Origin: Micrococcaceae bacterium Sec5.7
GTDB lineage: Bacteria > Actinomycetota > Actinomycetes > Actinomycetales > Micrococcaceae
Direction: 5' to 3'
DNA length: 64,000 nt
Assembly: GCA_039636785.1 (NCBI GenBank)
Contig: CP144169.1
Location: forward strand, 434,001 to 498,000
The position numbers and the translations under genes are program-made. The first letter of the stretch is position 1. Each line of letters starts with the position of its first letter. Below are positions 54,047 through 62,438 of this stretch, piece by piece. The notes beneath the pieces were generated by a model, which made no database searches, had not been told where the DNA came from, and saw only the letters and a program-made list of their open reading frames with translations.

Positions 54047-54385
54047 TGCCCGTCGCGGAGCACACTGTTCGTCAACTTGCCGGCCGCGGACAACCCGTGG
54101 AGCTACCTGATCCATAATGCCCGGCGCCCCTGTTTCCGAAGCCGACGACAGGTGTTCCCTCATCACGATGTCCGTGCCGCCGGTGCCAGCACCGTCCTCA
54201 CACCCCCTCTCGTGCTCGTCAGCACCGAGCCAGCGGGGGACTCGCCGCGGTACTCCACGGGGGCCGCTCGATGTATACCCGAGCGGCTGGCGCCGGCAAT
54301 GGCAGGATTGAAGCTTCCTCCACTAGTCGAGAACGCATCGTTGAACAGGAAGCTTGTGCCCGCCGTTAAATCTTGCATCATTCAA

Positions 54386-55220
54386 CCCATCTGGCACCAA
54401 TTCGAGGTTCTGATCCCTCCGGTGATCGATTCCCACCCGTTGGGTTGCCGTCGGCCCCGGGGTGCCGGGCCGCGTTGTCTTCGATAAAATCGTCCAGGTT
54501 CTCGTCTTCGGTGTCGCCTACCAAAAGATCGCCGACGCCACCTGCTCAGCCACCACGATCCGTCGTCGCCGGGACGAATGGAACAAGGCGGGGATCTTCG
54601 AGGAACTGGTGCAGATCTGCCTTGAATCCTATGACCGGGTGGTCGGCATCGACTTCGAAGACCTCGCCGCGGACAGGTGCATCGTCAAGGCACCGTGCGG
54701 TGGTGAAGTTGCTGGTAGATCCCCGGTAGACCGCGGAAAACGAGCCACCAAACGCTCATTGCTCGTTGACGGGAACGGCATCCCCCGCTGTACACGGAAA
54801 TGGCACCAGCGAACCGGCACGGCTCGCCCCTGCTACGCCCCACGTTGGAGGGTCTGGCACGGTTCGGTTTCTACCTGCCCGAGAACATGACCGTGCACCT
54901 GGATGCCGGATACGACTCGAAGAAAAACCGTGACCTGCTTGAGGAACTTGGTTGCGATGCAGAGGTCGCCACCAAGGGAATCCCCTCACCACCCCAGGTC
55001 GGGAAAGATGGGTGGTCGAGCGAACGAATTCCTGGCACAACCGCGGCTTCCACAGGCTGCAGATCTGCACCGAAAACGTGCAACAGTCATCCGGGCTTTC
55101 ATCGCCCTGGCCAACGCCATCATCATTACCGGCAGGCTCATCCGCGAAGCCTGGACCACCCGCCGCTGGGGCAAACGGCCCAAACGCCGCCCCTGGCCTA
55201 TTGGCGGAATCTCTAAGACA
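54386..55220 (+). mobile_element. degenerate IS5-family transposase
   Basis: Pieces in three frames follow one transposase from end to end: WHQFEVLIPPVIDSHPLGCR, then GRVVFDKIVQVLVFGVAYQK...CSATTIRRRRDEW...GGGEVAGRSPVDRGK-like text, ANRHGSPLLRPTLEGL...TVHLDAGYDSKKNRDLL, RWVVERTNSWHNRGFHRL, and AFIALANAIIITGRLIREAW to a stop at 55220. At least four frame changes rule out function. No terminal inverted repeats identified. It lies just past the end of the ehu/eutA operon. Confidence 0.75.
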
Positions 55221-55281
55221 TGAGACTCAACACCGGACGGGTCACGGCCAGCCCCGGGGGGCCCGGCCGGGCCCGGGGACC

Positions 55282-56046
55282 TCAGGCCAACAGGCGCTGG
55301 CCCGGACCTACAGCAGACTTGCCCGCCAGGCGCAGCGAGGCCCAGGCTGTGACCTGGTTCGCCGACAGAACGGGTTTGCCGAGCTCCCGTTCCAGGGGCG
55401 CAATAATGTCGTACGTGGGCAGGTTGGTGCAGCTGATGAAGATGACGTCCGCCTCGGGGACATCCGCAGCCCGGATGAGTTCGCAGGTGGCCTGGTACGG
55501 CACCTCCCAGATTCCGCCTTCCAGCCCAAGACCGGCGTGCGCTACCACCGCGTGTCCCGCTTCCATGAGAAAGTCGCCCAGCCTCAGTGTCAGCTCGGCT
55601 ATGTATGGAGTAATGACCACCACGCTCGACGCTCCCAGATGATCCAGTGCTTCCAGCAGTGCCTCCGAGGTAGTGACCCCGCTGGCGGCACTTCCGCTTT
55701 CCATCAATTCCGAGAGGTGGCGGGCGCCGGCAACCCCATTGACGAAGCTGCCGGACGTGCAGGCGTAGGCCATGGCGCTGGGGCGCACAACGCTCAGGTT
55801 CCGCGACGCCGACAGTATGTCTGCGTCATCACTGATGTCCTCTGCCAGCTCCAGGCTGACCGGTATGTCCACGAACGGGGTCCTGGTGAAGTACAGGGAG
55901 ACGTCCTCGGGCATCCAGCGCCACAATTCGCGGTCCAGCGCCATGTCAAAGGGACAGATGACACCGATCCCGGTCTGCGCCGGGGGTCCGCTGATTTCTT
56001 CGCTGCCCGTAGCGACGGCCTGCGCTTCCGCGGCCCTGCTGTCCAT
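55282..56046 (-). CDS. eutA: EutA-like maleate isomerase / Asp-Glu racemase family protein
   Basis: 254 residues; AAGGAG lies just before the ATG. Both catalytic Cys motifs are present: SAMAYACTSGSFVNG (Cys near 94) and DVIFISCTNLPTYDI (Cys near 205). It ends GKPVLSANQVTAWASLRLAG, also typical of the maleate isomerase family. It is last in an operon with four EhuABCD-like transporter genes, the standard place of EutA in ectoine loci, although the reaction of EutA is unproven. It is the two-Cys relative of the protein at 39265. Confidence 0.85.
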   Translation of the reverse strand: MDSRAAEAQAVATGSEEISGPPAQTGIGVICPFDMALDRELWRWMPEDVSLYFTRTPFVDIPVSLELAEDISDDADILSASRNLSVVRPSAMAYACTSGSFVNGVAGARHLSELMESGSAASGVTTSEALLEALDHLGASSVVVITPYIAELTLRLGDFLMEAGHAVVAHAGLGLEGGIWEVPYQATCELIRAADVPEADVIFISCTNLPTYDIIAPLERELGKPVLSANQVTAWASLRLAGKSAVGPGQRLLA

Positions 56047-56075
56047 GACTCTCCTTCGAAATAGTGGATTGCTGC

Positions 56076-56891
56076 TCAGTGCTGCAGGACGGCCCGGAGG
56101 AAAGTCCGGGTCCGTTCCTGCTGCGGATTCTTGAAAATCTGGGCTGGGGGTCCGCTCTCCACGGCAGCGCCGTTGTCGAACATGACCACCCGGTCCGAAA
56201 TTTCCTCGGCAAAGCGCATCTCGTGCGTGACCATCAACATGGTCATGTCGGTGGTGTGCGCCAGATTACGGATCACGTTCAAAACCTCGCCGATAAGCTC
56301 CGGATCGAGGGCCGAGGTGGGCTCGTCGAAGAGCAGGACCTTGGGCCGCATGGCCAGCGCACGTGCAATGGCCACGCGCTGCTGCTGTCCGCCGGACATC
56401 TGAGGCGGCGTGTGGTTCATGTGCTTGCCAAGGCCCACCAGGTTGAGCAGCTCGGCCGCCCGCTCCCGCGCCTCCACCTTGTTCATGCCGAGCACGTGGA
56501 TCGGTGCCTCGATGATGTTTTCCATGGCTGTCATGTGCGGGAACAGGTTGAACTGCTGGAACACCATGCCGATTTTTCGACGCGTTTCGCGCAGTTGCCG
56601 CGTTTCCCGGATCTTCTGGCCTGCGGTGACATCCCAAAGCACGTCTCCTTCCACTTTCACAAGCCCCTCGCTGGGAGTCTCCAGTGTCATGAGGATGCGC
56701 AGAATAGTGGTCTTGCCGGACCCCGAGGGTCCGATGATGGAAACCTTCTCGCCGGGTGCGACTTCGAAGTTCAGCGACTTGAGGACTTGGTTTGAGCCCC
56801 AGTTCTTGCTGACGTTCTGGAACCGGATGATCGGATCCGGCGCCACTGCAATGTCGGTGGGGAGGGGTTTCGGTTCAGTGCTGGGGCGCAT
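56076..56891 (-). CDS. ehuA: ectoine/hydroxyectoine-type ABC transporter ATP-binding protein
   Basis: 271 residues: Walker A GPSGSGKTTILRIL (about 54-67), signature [15 protein letters not shown], Walker [13 protein letters not shown] and H-loop MVTHEMRFAEE. A GlnQ/EhuA-type ATPase. It overlaps the preceding permease gene by 17 bases and is followed by eutA 29 bases on. The EhuA name rests on the binding protein and context. Confidence 0.85.
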   Translation of the reverse strand: MRPSTEPKPLPTDIAVAPDPIIRFQNVSKNWGSNQVLKSLNFEVAPGEKVSIIGPSGSGKTTILRILMTLETPSEGLVKVEGDVLWDVTAGQKIRETRQLRETRRKIGMVFQQFNLFPHMTAMENIIEAPIHVLGMNKVEARERAAELLNLVGLGKHMNHTPPQMSGGQQQRVAIARALAMRPKVLLFDEPTSALDPELIGEVLNVIRNLAHTTDMTMLMVTHEMRFAEEISDRVVMFDNGAAVESGPPAQIFKNPQQERTRTFLRAVLQH

Positions 56892-57531
56892 AGCGCCGCT
56901 CCAATCTGTTGACCAGCCGCGAGGCCGGGTAGCTTATGGCCAGGAACAGGCCGGCGGCCATGGTGAGGGGTTCCAGGTAACGGAAGTTCGAGCTTCCGAT
57001 CGCCTGGGCCGTAGCCATCAGTTCCACCACGGTGATGGCTGACAACACTGCGGAGTCCTTGAACATCTGGATGAGGTAGTTGCCGAGCATCGGTACCACC
57101 GTGCGCACAGCCTGCGGGAGGATGATCCGGCTCCAGGTGCGTGCACCCGGGAGGCCGAGCGCTGTTGCCGCTTCCCATTGGCCCTGGGGAACCCCTTGGA
57201 TTCCGCTGCGGTAGACCTCTGCCATGTAGGCGCTGTAGTTGATGCCGATCACCACCGCCCCGGTGGTGAAGGCGTCAAAGCTGATGCCGTAGGCGGGCAG
57301 GACGAAGAAAGCACAGTATGCCTGGACAAGCAGCGGGGTTCCACGGACAAACACCACGAAGAAGGAAACCGCCCGGGAAAGCACCGGGATGGCCAGTCTT
57401 CTCAGGACGGCAAAGAACAGTCCCAGCACGGCCGCGAGCAGCGTTCCCAGCAGGGTGATCTCGATGGTCACCCACAGTCCGTTCAGCAGCAGCGGAAAGA
57501 CGGAGATGGCGAAGTCGTTGTCCCAGATCAT
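56875..57531 (-). CDS. ehuD: ectoine/hydroxyectoine-type ABC transporter permease
   Basis: 218 residues, five spans of the HisM/GlnP type: VFPLLLNGLWVTIEITLLGT at the start, FVVFVRGTPLLVQAYCAFFVLP, the coupling motif INYSAYMAEVYRSGIQGVPQGQWEAATALG and a C-terminal span. Second of two different permeases in the operon, which would form a heterodimer as in EhuCD. Overlaps the neighbours on both sides. Confidence 0.84.
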   Translation of the reverse strand: MIWDNDFAISVFPLLLNGLWVTIEITLLGTLLAAVLGLFFAVLRRLAIPVLSRAVSFFVVFVRGTPLLVQAYCAFFVLPAYGISFDAFTTGAVVIGINYSAYMAEVYRSGIQGVPQGQWEAATALGLPGARTWSRIILPQAVRTVVPMLGNYLIQMFKDSAVLSAITVVELMATAQAIGSSNFRYLEPLTMAAGLFLAISYPASRLVNRLERRYAPQH

Positions 57532-58226
57532 GCCGCACCCACCTTCATGAGACGGCTTTCCTTACGCTGGGCAGCCAACGCCTTGCGGTCCAGGGCGAAC
57601 CGGCGCTCCAGCCAGCTGGTCAGCAGCGTCAACAGGTAGGAAAGGACGAAGTACATCACCAGGATGGTGAGGAAAATCGCTGTCGTCTGTCCTGTGGTGC
57701 TGCGGATCATCTGGGCACGGAAGGTCAGGTCCGCGACGGTCACGAGTGAAACGAGGGAGGTGTTCTTCAAAAGATCCACCATCACGTTGCCGAATGGGGG
57801 CAGCATGGCCGGGATGGACTGGGGAATGATGATCCTGCGCAGCCTCAGGGCCGGCTCCATCCCCAAGGCGATACAGGCTTCCGTCTGCCCCTTGGCACGG
57901 CTGGCGATGGCGCCGCGGACCACTTCCGCGGCGTAGGCGCCCTCGTTCAGGCCCAGCGCCAGGACCGCAGCGGTCAGCGGGTGAAGCTGGATCCCGAAGA
58001 ACGGCAGTGCGAAGAACAGCCAGAACATCTGCACCAGCAGGGAGGTCCCGCGAAACACTTCAACAAAGATGCCGGCGGGCCAGCGCAGGAAGCGGTGGCG
58101 CGAGAGACGGGCCAGGCCGGCGGCGAACGCGACCACCAGGCAGAGAGCGCCGCTGAGCACCGCGACCAGGATGGTAGTCAGGAGCCCCTGCCACAACAGG
58201 GGTGCATATTCGATTATTGCGGACAT
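57528..58226 (-). CDS. ehuC: ectoine/hydroxyectoine-type ABC transporter permease
   Basis: 232 residues from ATG 58226 (MSAIIEYAPLLWQGLLTTIL); a longer open frame upstream overlaps the binding-protein gene and is not coding. HisQ-type permease with FVEVFRGTSLLVQMFWLFFALP and LNEGAYAAEVVRGAIASRAKGQTEACIALGM. It lies 28 bases after ehuB and overlaps ehuD by four bases. Confidence 0.84.
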   Translation of the reverse strand: MSAIIEYAPLLWQGLLTTILVAVLSGALCLVVAFAAGLARLSRHRFLRWPAGIFVEVFRGTSLLVQMFWLFFALPFFGIQLHPLTAAVLALGLNEGAYAAEVVRGAIASRAKGQTEACIALGMEPALRLRRIIIPQSIPAMLPPFGNVMVDLLKNTSLVSLVTVADLTFRAQMIRSTTGQTTAIFLTILVMYFVLSYLLTLLTSWLERRFALDRKALAAQRKESRLMKVGAA

Positions 58227-58254
58227 ACACTGTTCCCCTTCCGAGTGAGGCGGG

Positions 58255-59148
58255 TCAGCCGGCGGTCTGGCATAGCTCCTGCGCCGTGACGCCCTCCACC
58301 ACGGAAGGATCGAATCCCCACTTGGTGAGGATCCCGGCGAACTCCGGCGTCTTCTTGAATTCGGCAAGTTCCTTGTTGTAGGCCTCATGGAACGTGGTGT
58401 CCGACTTCCGGAACGCGGCACCGGAGCCCGTCCGCGGTGCGTCCTTGAGGGGTTCGGTGATGTCGAAGCTGGAATCGTCCTTGGCCAGGGCCACCAGCGA
58501 CAGGGTGGGAAGCATGAATGCGTCCGCGCGGTTGGCCTTGAGGGCCTCGAGACCGCTGCGGCCGTCATTGATCTTGATCTGCTGCGAGGCCGGGACGTTG
58601 GCCGTCTTGAGCACACCTTCCTCGAACCCGCCGGGCAGCACCGCGATGCGCATTGACTTGTCGGCGATGATGCTGGCTACCGTCGTGATGCCCTTCGGGT
58701 TGCCCTTGGGTGTCGCGAAGGACTCAGTGGAAACGATGACCGGCTCCGAGTAGAGCACCTGGCCGCAACGGGACTCCTTCATGAAGAGGCCTGCTGCAAT
58801 GACGTCCCAGCGGTTCGCGTTGAGGCCAGGGATCATGGACTCGTACGGGGTGATGATGCCCTGGACCTCGCCGATGCCCAGACGCTTGCAGACGGCCCGG
58901 AGTACGTCGGGCTCGCAGCCTGTGACATTTCCATCGGCGCTGACCTGGGTGTACGGCGGCTCATTGGCGATGCCCACGCGCAGGAATCCCTGCGATTTGG
59001 CGGTTTCCAGCAGATTGCTGGCGGCCCCGGAGGCGGATCCCCCGGCCGGGACAGCGGAACAGCCGGTGGCCCAGCCCCCCACAGCCACACCGAGTGCGGC
59101 CACTCCTGCACCTAGAAGAACATTCCGCCGTGAGAGATTCTCAATCAT
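58255..59148 (-). CDS. ehuB: EhuB-like ectoine/hydroxyectoine-binding protein
   Basis: 297 residues from ATG 59148, with GGAG just upstream. The leader has both a twin-arginine pattern (LSRRNVLLGAGVAALGV) and a lipobox-like ATGC. The mature protein follows EhuB: RVGIANEPPYTQVSADGNVTG, IITPYESMIPGLNANRWDVIAAG, YSEPVIVSTESFATPKGNPKG, AFRKSDTTFHEAYNKELAEF and a Cys-containing end ELCQT. These resemble the S. meliloti protein as I recall it. It is the first gene of the operon, with the shared operator 93 bases upstream. Confidence 0.84.
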   Translation of the reverse strand: MIENLSRRNVLLGAGVAALGVAVGGWATGCSAVPAGGSASGAASNLLETAKSQGFLRVGIANEPPYTQVSADGNVTGCEPDVLRAVCKRLGIGEVQGIITPYESMIPGLNANRWDVIAAGLFMKESRCGQVLYSEPVIVSTESFATPKGNPKGITTVASIIADKSMRIAVLPGGFEEGVLKTANVPASQQIKINDGRSGLEALKANRADAFMLPTLSLVALAKDDSSFDITEPLKDAPRTGSGAAFRKSDTTFHEAYNKELAEFKKTPEFAGILTKWGFDPSVVEGVTAQELCQTAG

Positions 59149-59240
59149 TCCTACTCCATTCACCCGGACCAGCCGGTGCTTTGTCAGGAACAGCATCTTC
59201 CTGTGACTTCTGTTACACAAAGCTAGAACGGGAATGTACT

Positions 59241-59252
59241 ATTGTCAACAAT
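59241..59252. promoter_or_regulatory. GntR-type operator ATTGTCAACAAT before the ehu operon
   Basis: Identical to the sites at 31493 and 39150. It lies 93 bases upstream of ehuB in an AT-richer intergenic stretch. It links the importer, 16 kb away, to the catabolic cluster. Confidence 0.75.
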
Positions 59253-59386
59253 CTGAATGTAATATCTGGCGCAAGAAACCGCCGACGGCGCCGCTGCGGT
59301 GTCCGCCCTGGCGCCCCCTTGCAGTGGTGGCTCGGCTCCATACGAACGGACGGCGAGATCAGGATGTGTCGGAGTCTGCTGCCGGC

Positions 59387-61687
59387 TCAGCTGGCCGGGC
59401 TCGGCTCCAGCCGCACGATCACGGCTTTTGACACCGGCGTGTGGCTTCCCTCCGCCACGCTCTCCAGCGGAACCAGCACGTTTGCTTCCGGGTAGTAGGC
59501 CGCTGCGCATCCGCGGGCCGTGGGATACGAAACCACCCGGAGTTTCCTCAGCACCCGCTCCGCGTTGTCCTTGTACACGCCGTGGACATCCACGAACTGG
59601 CCGTCGCTGAGACCGAGCTCGGCGAGATCCTCGGGACTCACAAACACGACGTTGCGGCCCTTCTTGATCCCCCGGTAGCGGTCGTTGTGCCCGTAGATGG
59701 TGGTGTTGAACTGGTCGTGCGAGCGCATGCTCTGCAGGATCAGGGTCCGTGCCGGCCGCTCGATGTGCTCCAGCTGGTTCACGGTCAGCATGGCCTTGCC
59801 GGTGGGCGTGGGGAACGTCCGCGAATCCCTCGGCCCGTTGGCGAGGACAAAGCCGCCCTCCTGGCGGATCCGCGCGTTGTAGTCCTCGCAGCCCGCCACA
59901 ACATGGGAGATGTGGTCCCGGATGAGGTCATAGTTCCCCTCGAAACCTGCCCAGTCCGCCTGGATCCCGGGGCTCACCACCTTGCCGGCCAGCCTGCTGA
60001 CGATGGCCACCTCCGAGAGCAGACGGGGCGCGACGGGCTCCACCGTGCCGTGTGATGCGTGAACCGCACAGACGGTGTCCTCAACCGACACGAACTGCGG
60101 GCCCGACTCCTGCATGTCGATCTCGGTGCGTCCCATGGTCGGCAGGATCAGCGCCTCCTTGCCGGTCACGGTGTGCGAGCGGTTGAGCTTGGTGGAAATC
60201 TGGACCGTCATCTCGGTGTTCTCCATCGCTGATTCCGCAGCATGGGTGTCGGAGATGGCAGCCACTAGGTTGCCTCCCAGCGCGACGAAAACCTTGATCC
60301 CGCCGTCGCGCATCCGCCGGATGCTTTCGACGACGTCCGCGCCGTGAGCGCGTGGCGGCTCGAAACTGAATTCCTTGCCGAGGGCATCCATGAACGCGGG
60401 CGGCATCTGCTCCCAGATGCCCATGGTGCGGTCCCCCTGGACGTTGCTGTGCCCGCGGATGGGCGAGGCGCCGGCGCCGGGCTTGCCGATGTTGCCCCGC
60501 AGCAGCAGCAGGTTGATCATCTCCTTGATGGTGGCAACGCCCTTTTTGTGCTGCGTGATTCCCATGGCCCAGGTAATGATGACCTTCTCGGCCTTCAGGT
60601 AGCGGGCGGCCAGCTCGTCGATCTCTTCGCGGCGCAGTCCGGTGGCCTCGAGCACGGCCTCTTCGTCCAGTGTCCGGAGGTGCGCCTTGAGCTCCTCCAG
60701 GCCCTGGCAGTGCTTCTTGAGGAAGTCATGGTCCAGCACGGTTCCGGGGTTTTTCGCCTCGGCGTCGAGAACCCGCTTCGAGACCGCCTGAAGGAGCGCC
60801 ATGTCCCCGCCGATCCGGATCTGCATGAACTGGTCGGCAAGCTGCGTTCCGCGTCCGATGATCCCGTTGACCTTCTGCGGATTCTTGTACCGCATGAGGC
60901 CGGCTTCCGGCAGTGGGTTGACGGCGACGATCTGGCAGCCAGCCTCTTTGGCTTCTTCCAGTGCCGTGAGCATGCGCGGGTGGTTGGAGCCCGGGTTCTG
61001 GCCCATGATGATGATCAGGTCTGCTTTGGCGAAGTCGTCATAGGTGATGGTGGCTTTGCCGATGCCGATGGTCTGGCCCATGCCCCAGCCCGAGGACTCG
61101 TGGCACATGTTGGAACAGTCCGGCAGGTTGTTGGTCCCGTAGGCGCGGACGAACAGCTGGTACAGGAAGGCGGCCTCGTTGGACGTGCGCCCGCTCGTGT
61201 AAAAGGCCGCCTCGTCCGGGCTGGCCAGGCTCTTTAGCCTGCGTGCCAGGATGGAGAACGCCTCGTCCCAGCTGACGGGCCGGTAGTGGTCCTCGCCGGC
61301 CGGCTTGTATACCGGTTCGGTGAGGCGCCCCTGCAACCCCAGCCAGTACTCGGACATCCCGCGCAGTTCGCTGACGCTGTGCTCGGCCCAGAACTCCGGC
61401 GCGACCACCACCGGTGTGGCCTCCCAGGTGACGGCCTTGGCCCCCTGTTCGCAGAACTCGAAGGTCTTGCGATGGCCGGGGTCCGGCCACGCGCAGCTCA
61501 TGCAGTCGAAGCCGTCTTTCTGGTTCAGTCCCAGCAGCGTCTTCCCGGCCCGGCCAACACCCATGTGCTTGAGTGCAGGCTGCATGGAGTGGTAGACGCC
61601 CGGAATGCCGGCAGCCCAGTCCTTGGGTTTTCCCACTTCAAGGTTGTTTTCGTCGGCTTCTTCCACCGGCGGATTCTTGCGCGTCAT
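59387..61687 (-). CDS. FdhF/YdeP-family molybdopterin oxidoreductase
   Basis: 766 residues from ATG 61687 (MTRKNPPVEEADENNLEVGK), with GAGGAGA upstream. The layout is that of YdeP-type formate-dehydrogenase-alpha-like proteins: GFDCMSCAWPDPGHRKTFEFCEQGAKA near the start, then YTSGRTSNEAAFLYQLFVRAYG and NLPDCSNMCHESSG (about 150-185), IIIMGQNPGSNHP, and a C-terminal MopB-binding domain (HDQFNTTIYGHNDRYRG). It lacks a classical N-terminal 4Fe-4S CxxCxxxC set. Substrate uncertain; acid-resistance and formate roles are proposed in the family. It follows YceI by 62 bases. Confidence 0.87.
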   Translation of the reverse strand: MTRKNPPVEEADENNLEVGKPKDWAAGIPGVYHSMQPALKHMGVGRAGKTLLGLNQKDGFDCMSCAWPDPGHRKTFEFCEQGAKAVTWEATPVVVAPEFWAEHSVSELRGMSEYWLGLQGRLTEPVYKPAGEDHYRPVSWDEAFSILARRLKSLASPDEAAFYTSGRTSNEAAFLYQLFVRAYGTNNLPDCSNMCHESSGWGMGQTIGIGKATITYDDFAKADLIIIMGQNPGSNHPRMLTALEEAKEAGCQIVAVNPLPEAGLMRYKNPQKVNGIIGRGTQLADQFMQIRIGGDMALLQAVSKRVLDAEAKNPGTVLDHDFLKKHCQGLEELKAHLRTLDEEAVLEATGLRREEIDELAARYLKAEKVIITWAMGITQHKKGVATIKEMINLLLLRGNIGKPGAGASPIRGHSNVQGDRTMGIWEQMPPAFMDALGKEFSFEPPRAHGADVVESIRRMRDGGIKVFVALGGNLVAAISDTHAAESAMENTEMTVQISTKLNRSHTVTGKEALILPTMGRTEIDMQESGPQFVSVEDTVCAVHASHGTVEPVAPRLLSEVAIVSRLAGKVVSPGIQADWAGFEGNYDLIRDHISHVVAGCEDYNARIRQEGGFVLANGPRDSRTFPTPTGKAMLTVNQLEHIERPARTLILQSMRSHDQFNTTIYGHNDRYRGIKKGRNVVFVSPEDLAELGLSDGQFVDVHGVYKDNAERVLRKLRVVSYPTARGCAAAYYPEANVLVPLESVAEGSHTPVSKAVIVRLEPSPAS

Positions 61688-61749
61688 GCTGCACTCTCCT
61701 CGACTCAGGGCCGCCACTGAAACCGGTGTGGTCCGGGTGGCTTAACTGC

Positions 61750-62295
61750 TTACTTCTGCTGGACCAGTGCCGCCTCGAGCGTGATCTTGACCTTGTCGCT
61801 GACCAGGAAGCCGCCGGCCGCCAACGCCGCATTCCAGGTCAGGCCGAAGTCCTTGCGGCTGATGTCCGTCTCGGCGGAGAAGCCCGCCCGGGTGGCACCG
61901 AAGGGATCCACTGCCACACCGGTAAACTCCACTTCCAGTTCAATGGGCTTGGTGATGCCGCGGATGGTGAGATCGCCCGTGAGCGTGTAATCCTCGCCGT
62001 CGCCCTCCACCCCGGTGGCTTTGAAGGTCATCTCCGGGAACTTCTCGACGTCGAAGAAGTCGGCCCCGCGGACGTGGGCATCGCGGTTGGCATCTCCGGA
62101 GTCGAAGCTGGCAGTCTGAACGGTGGCGTGCAGCGATGCGTCGGCCAGGGATTCGCGGACGCGGGCTTCAGCCGCAGCCTCGGTGAAACGTCCGCGGACT
62201 TTGCTGATCCCGGCATGGCGCACCGTGAAACCGACTTCGCTGTGGGACATATCGAGCGTCCAGACGCCGGGGGCCAGGCCTGTGGGAAGAACCAT
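61750..62295 (-). CDS. YceI family protein
   Basis: 181 residues, AGGAGA upstream of the ATG. It has PGVWTLDMSHSEVGFTVRHAGISKVRGRF (about 10-38), the YceI lipocalin-like opening, then ADFFDVEKFPEMTFKAT and LTIRGITKPIELEVEF and RKDFGLTWNAAL. Binds a polyisoprenoid or amide lipid in its barrel. No signal peptide. It precedes the FdhF-like gene on the same strand. Confidence 0.87.
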   Translation of the reverse strand: MVLPTGLAPGVWTLDMSHSEVGFTVRHAGISKVRGRFTEAAAEARVRESLADASLHATVQTASFDSGDANRDAHVRGADFFDVEKFPEMTFKATGVEGDGEDYTLTGDLTIRGITKPIELEVEFTGVAVDPFGATRAGFSAETDISRKDFGLTWNAALAAGGFLVSDKVKITLEAALVQQK

Positions 62296-62402
62296 TTCAC
62301 ATCTCCTAAGTCGACGAAAATCCGGTTAAACCGGTGCTCTCCACACTCATTCAGCCGGCGCGGTAAGTCAAGGAGTTGGCGGTCAGGCTTTGCCGCAAAC
62401 CA

Positions 62403-62432
62403 TTGACATGTGACCAAATGGTCACCTATTCT
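62403..62432 (+). promoter_or_regulatory. promoter with overlapping ArsR-type palindrome
   Basis: TTGACA at 62403-62408 and TATTCT at 62427-62432 are spaced 18 bases apart. Between them lies TGACCAAATGGTCA (62411-62424), arms TGACCA/TGGTCA. The initiation point would fall about 62439, on the ATG itself, so the message is probably leaderless. The palindrome fits autorepression by the ArsR-type product. Confidence 0.7.
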
Positions 62433-62438
62433 GATCCA

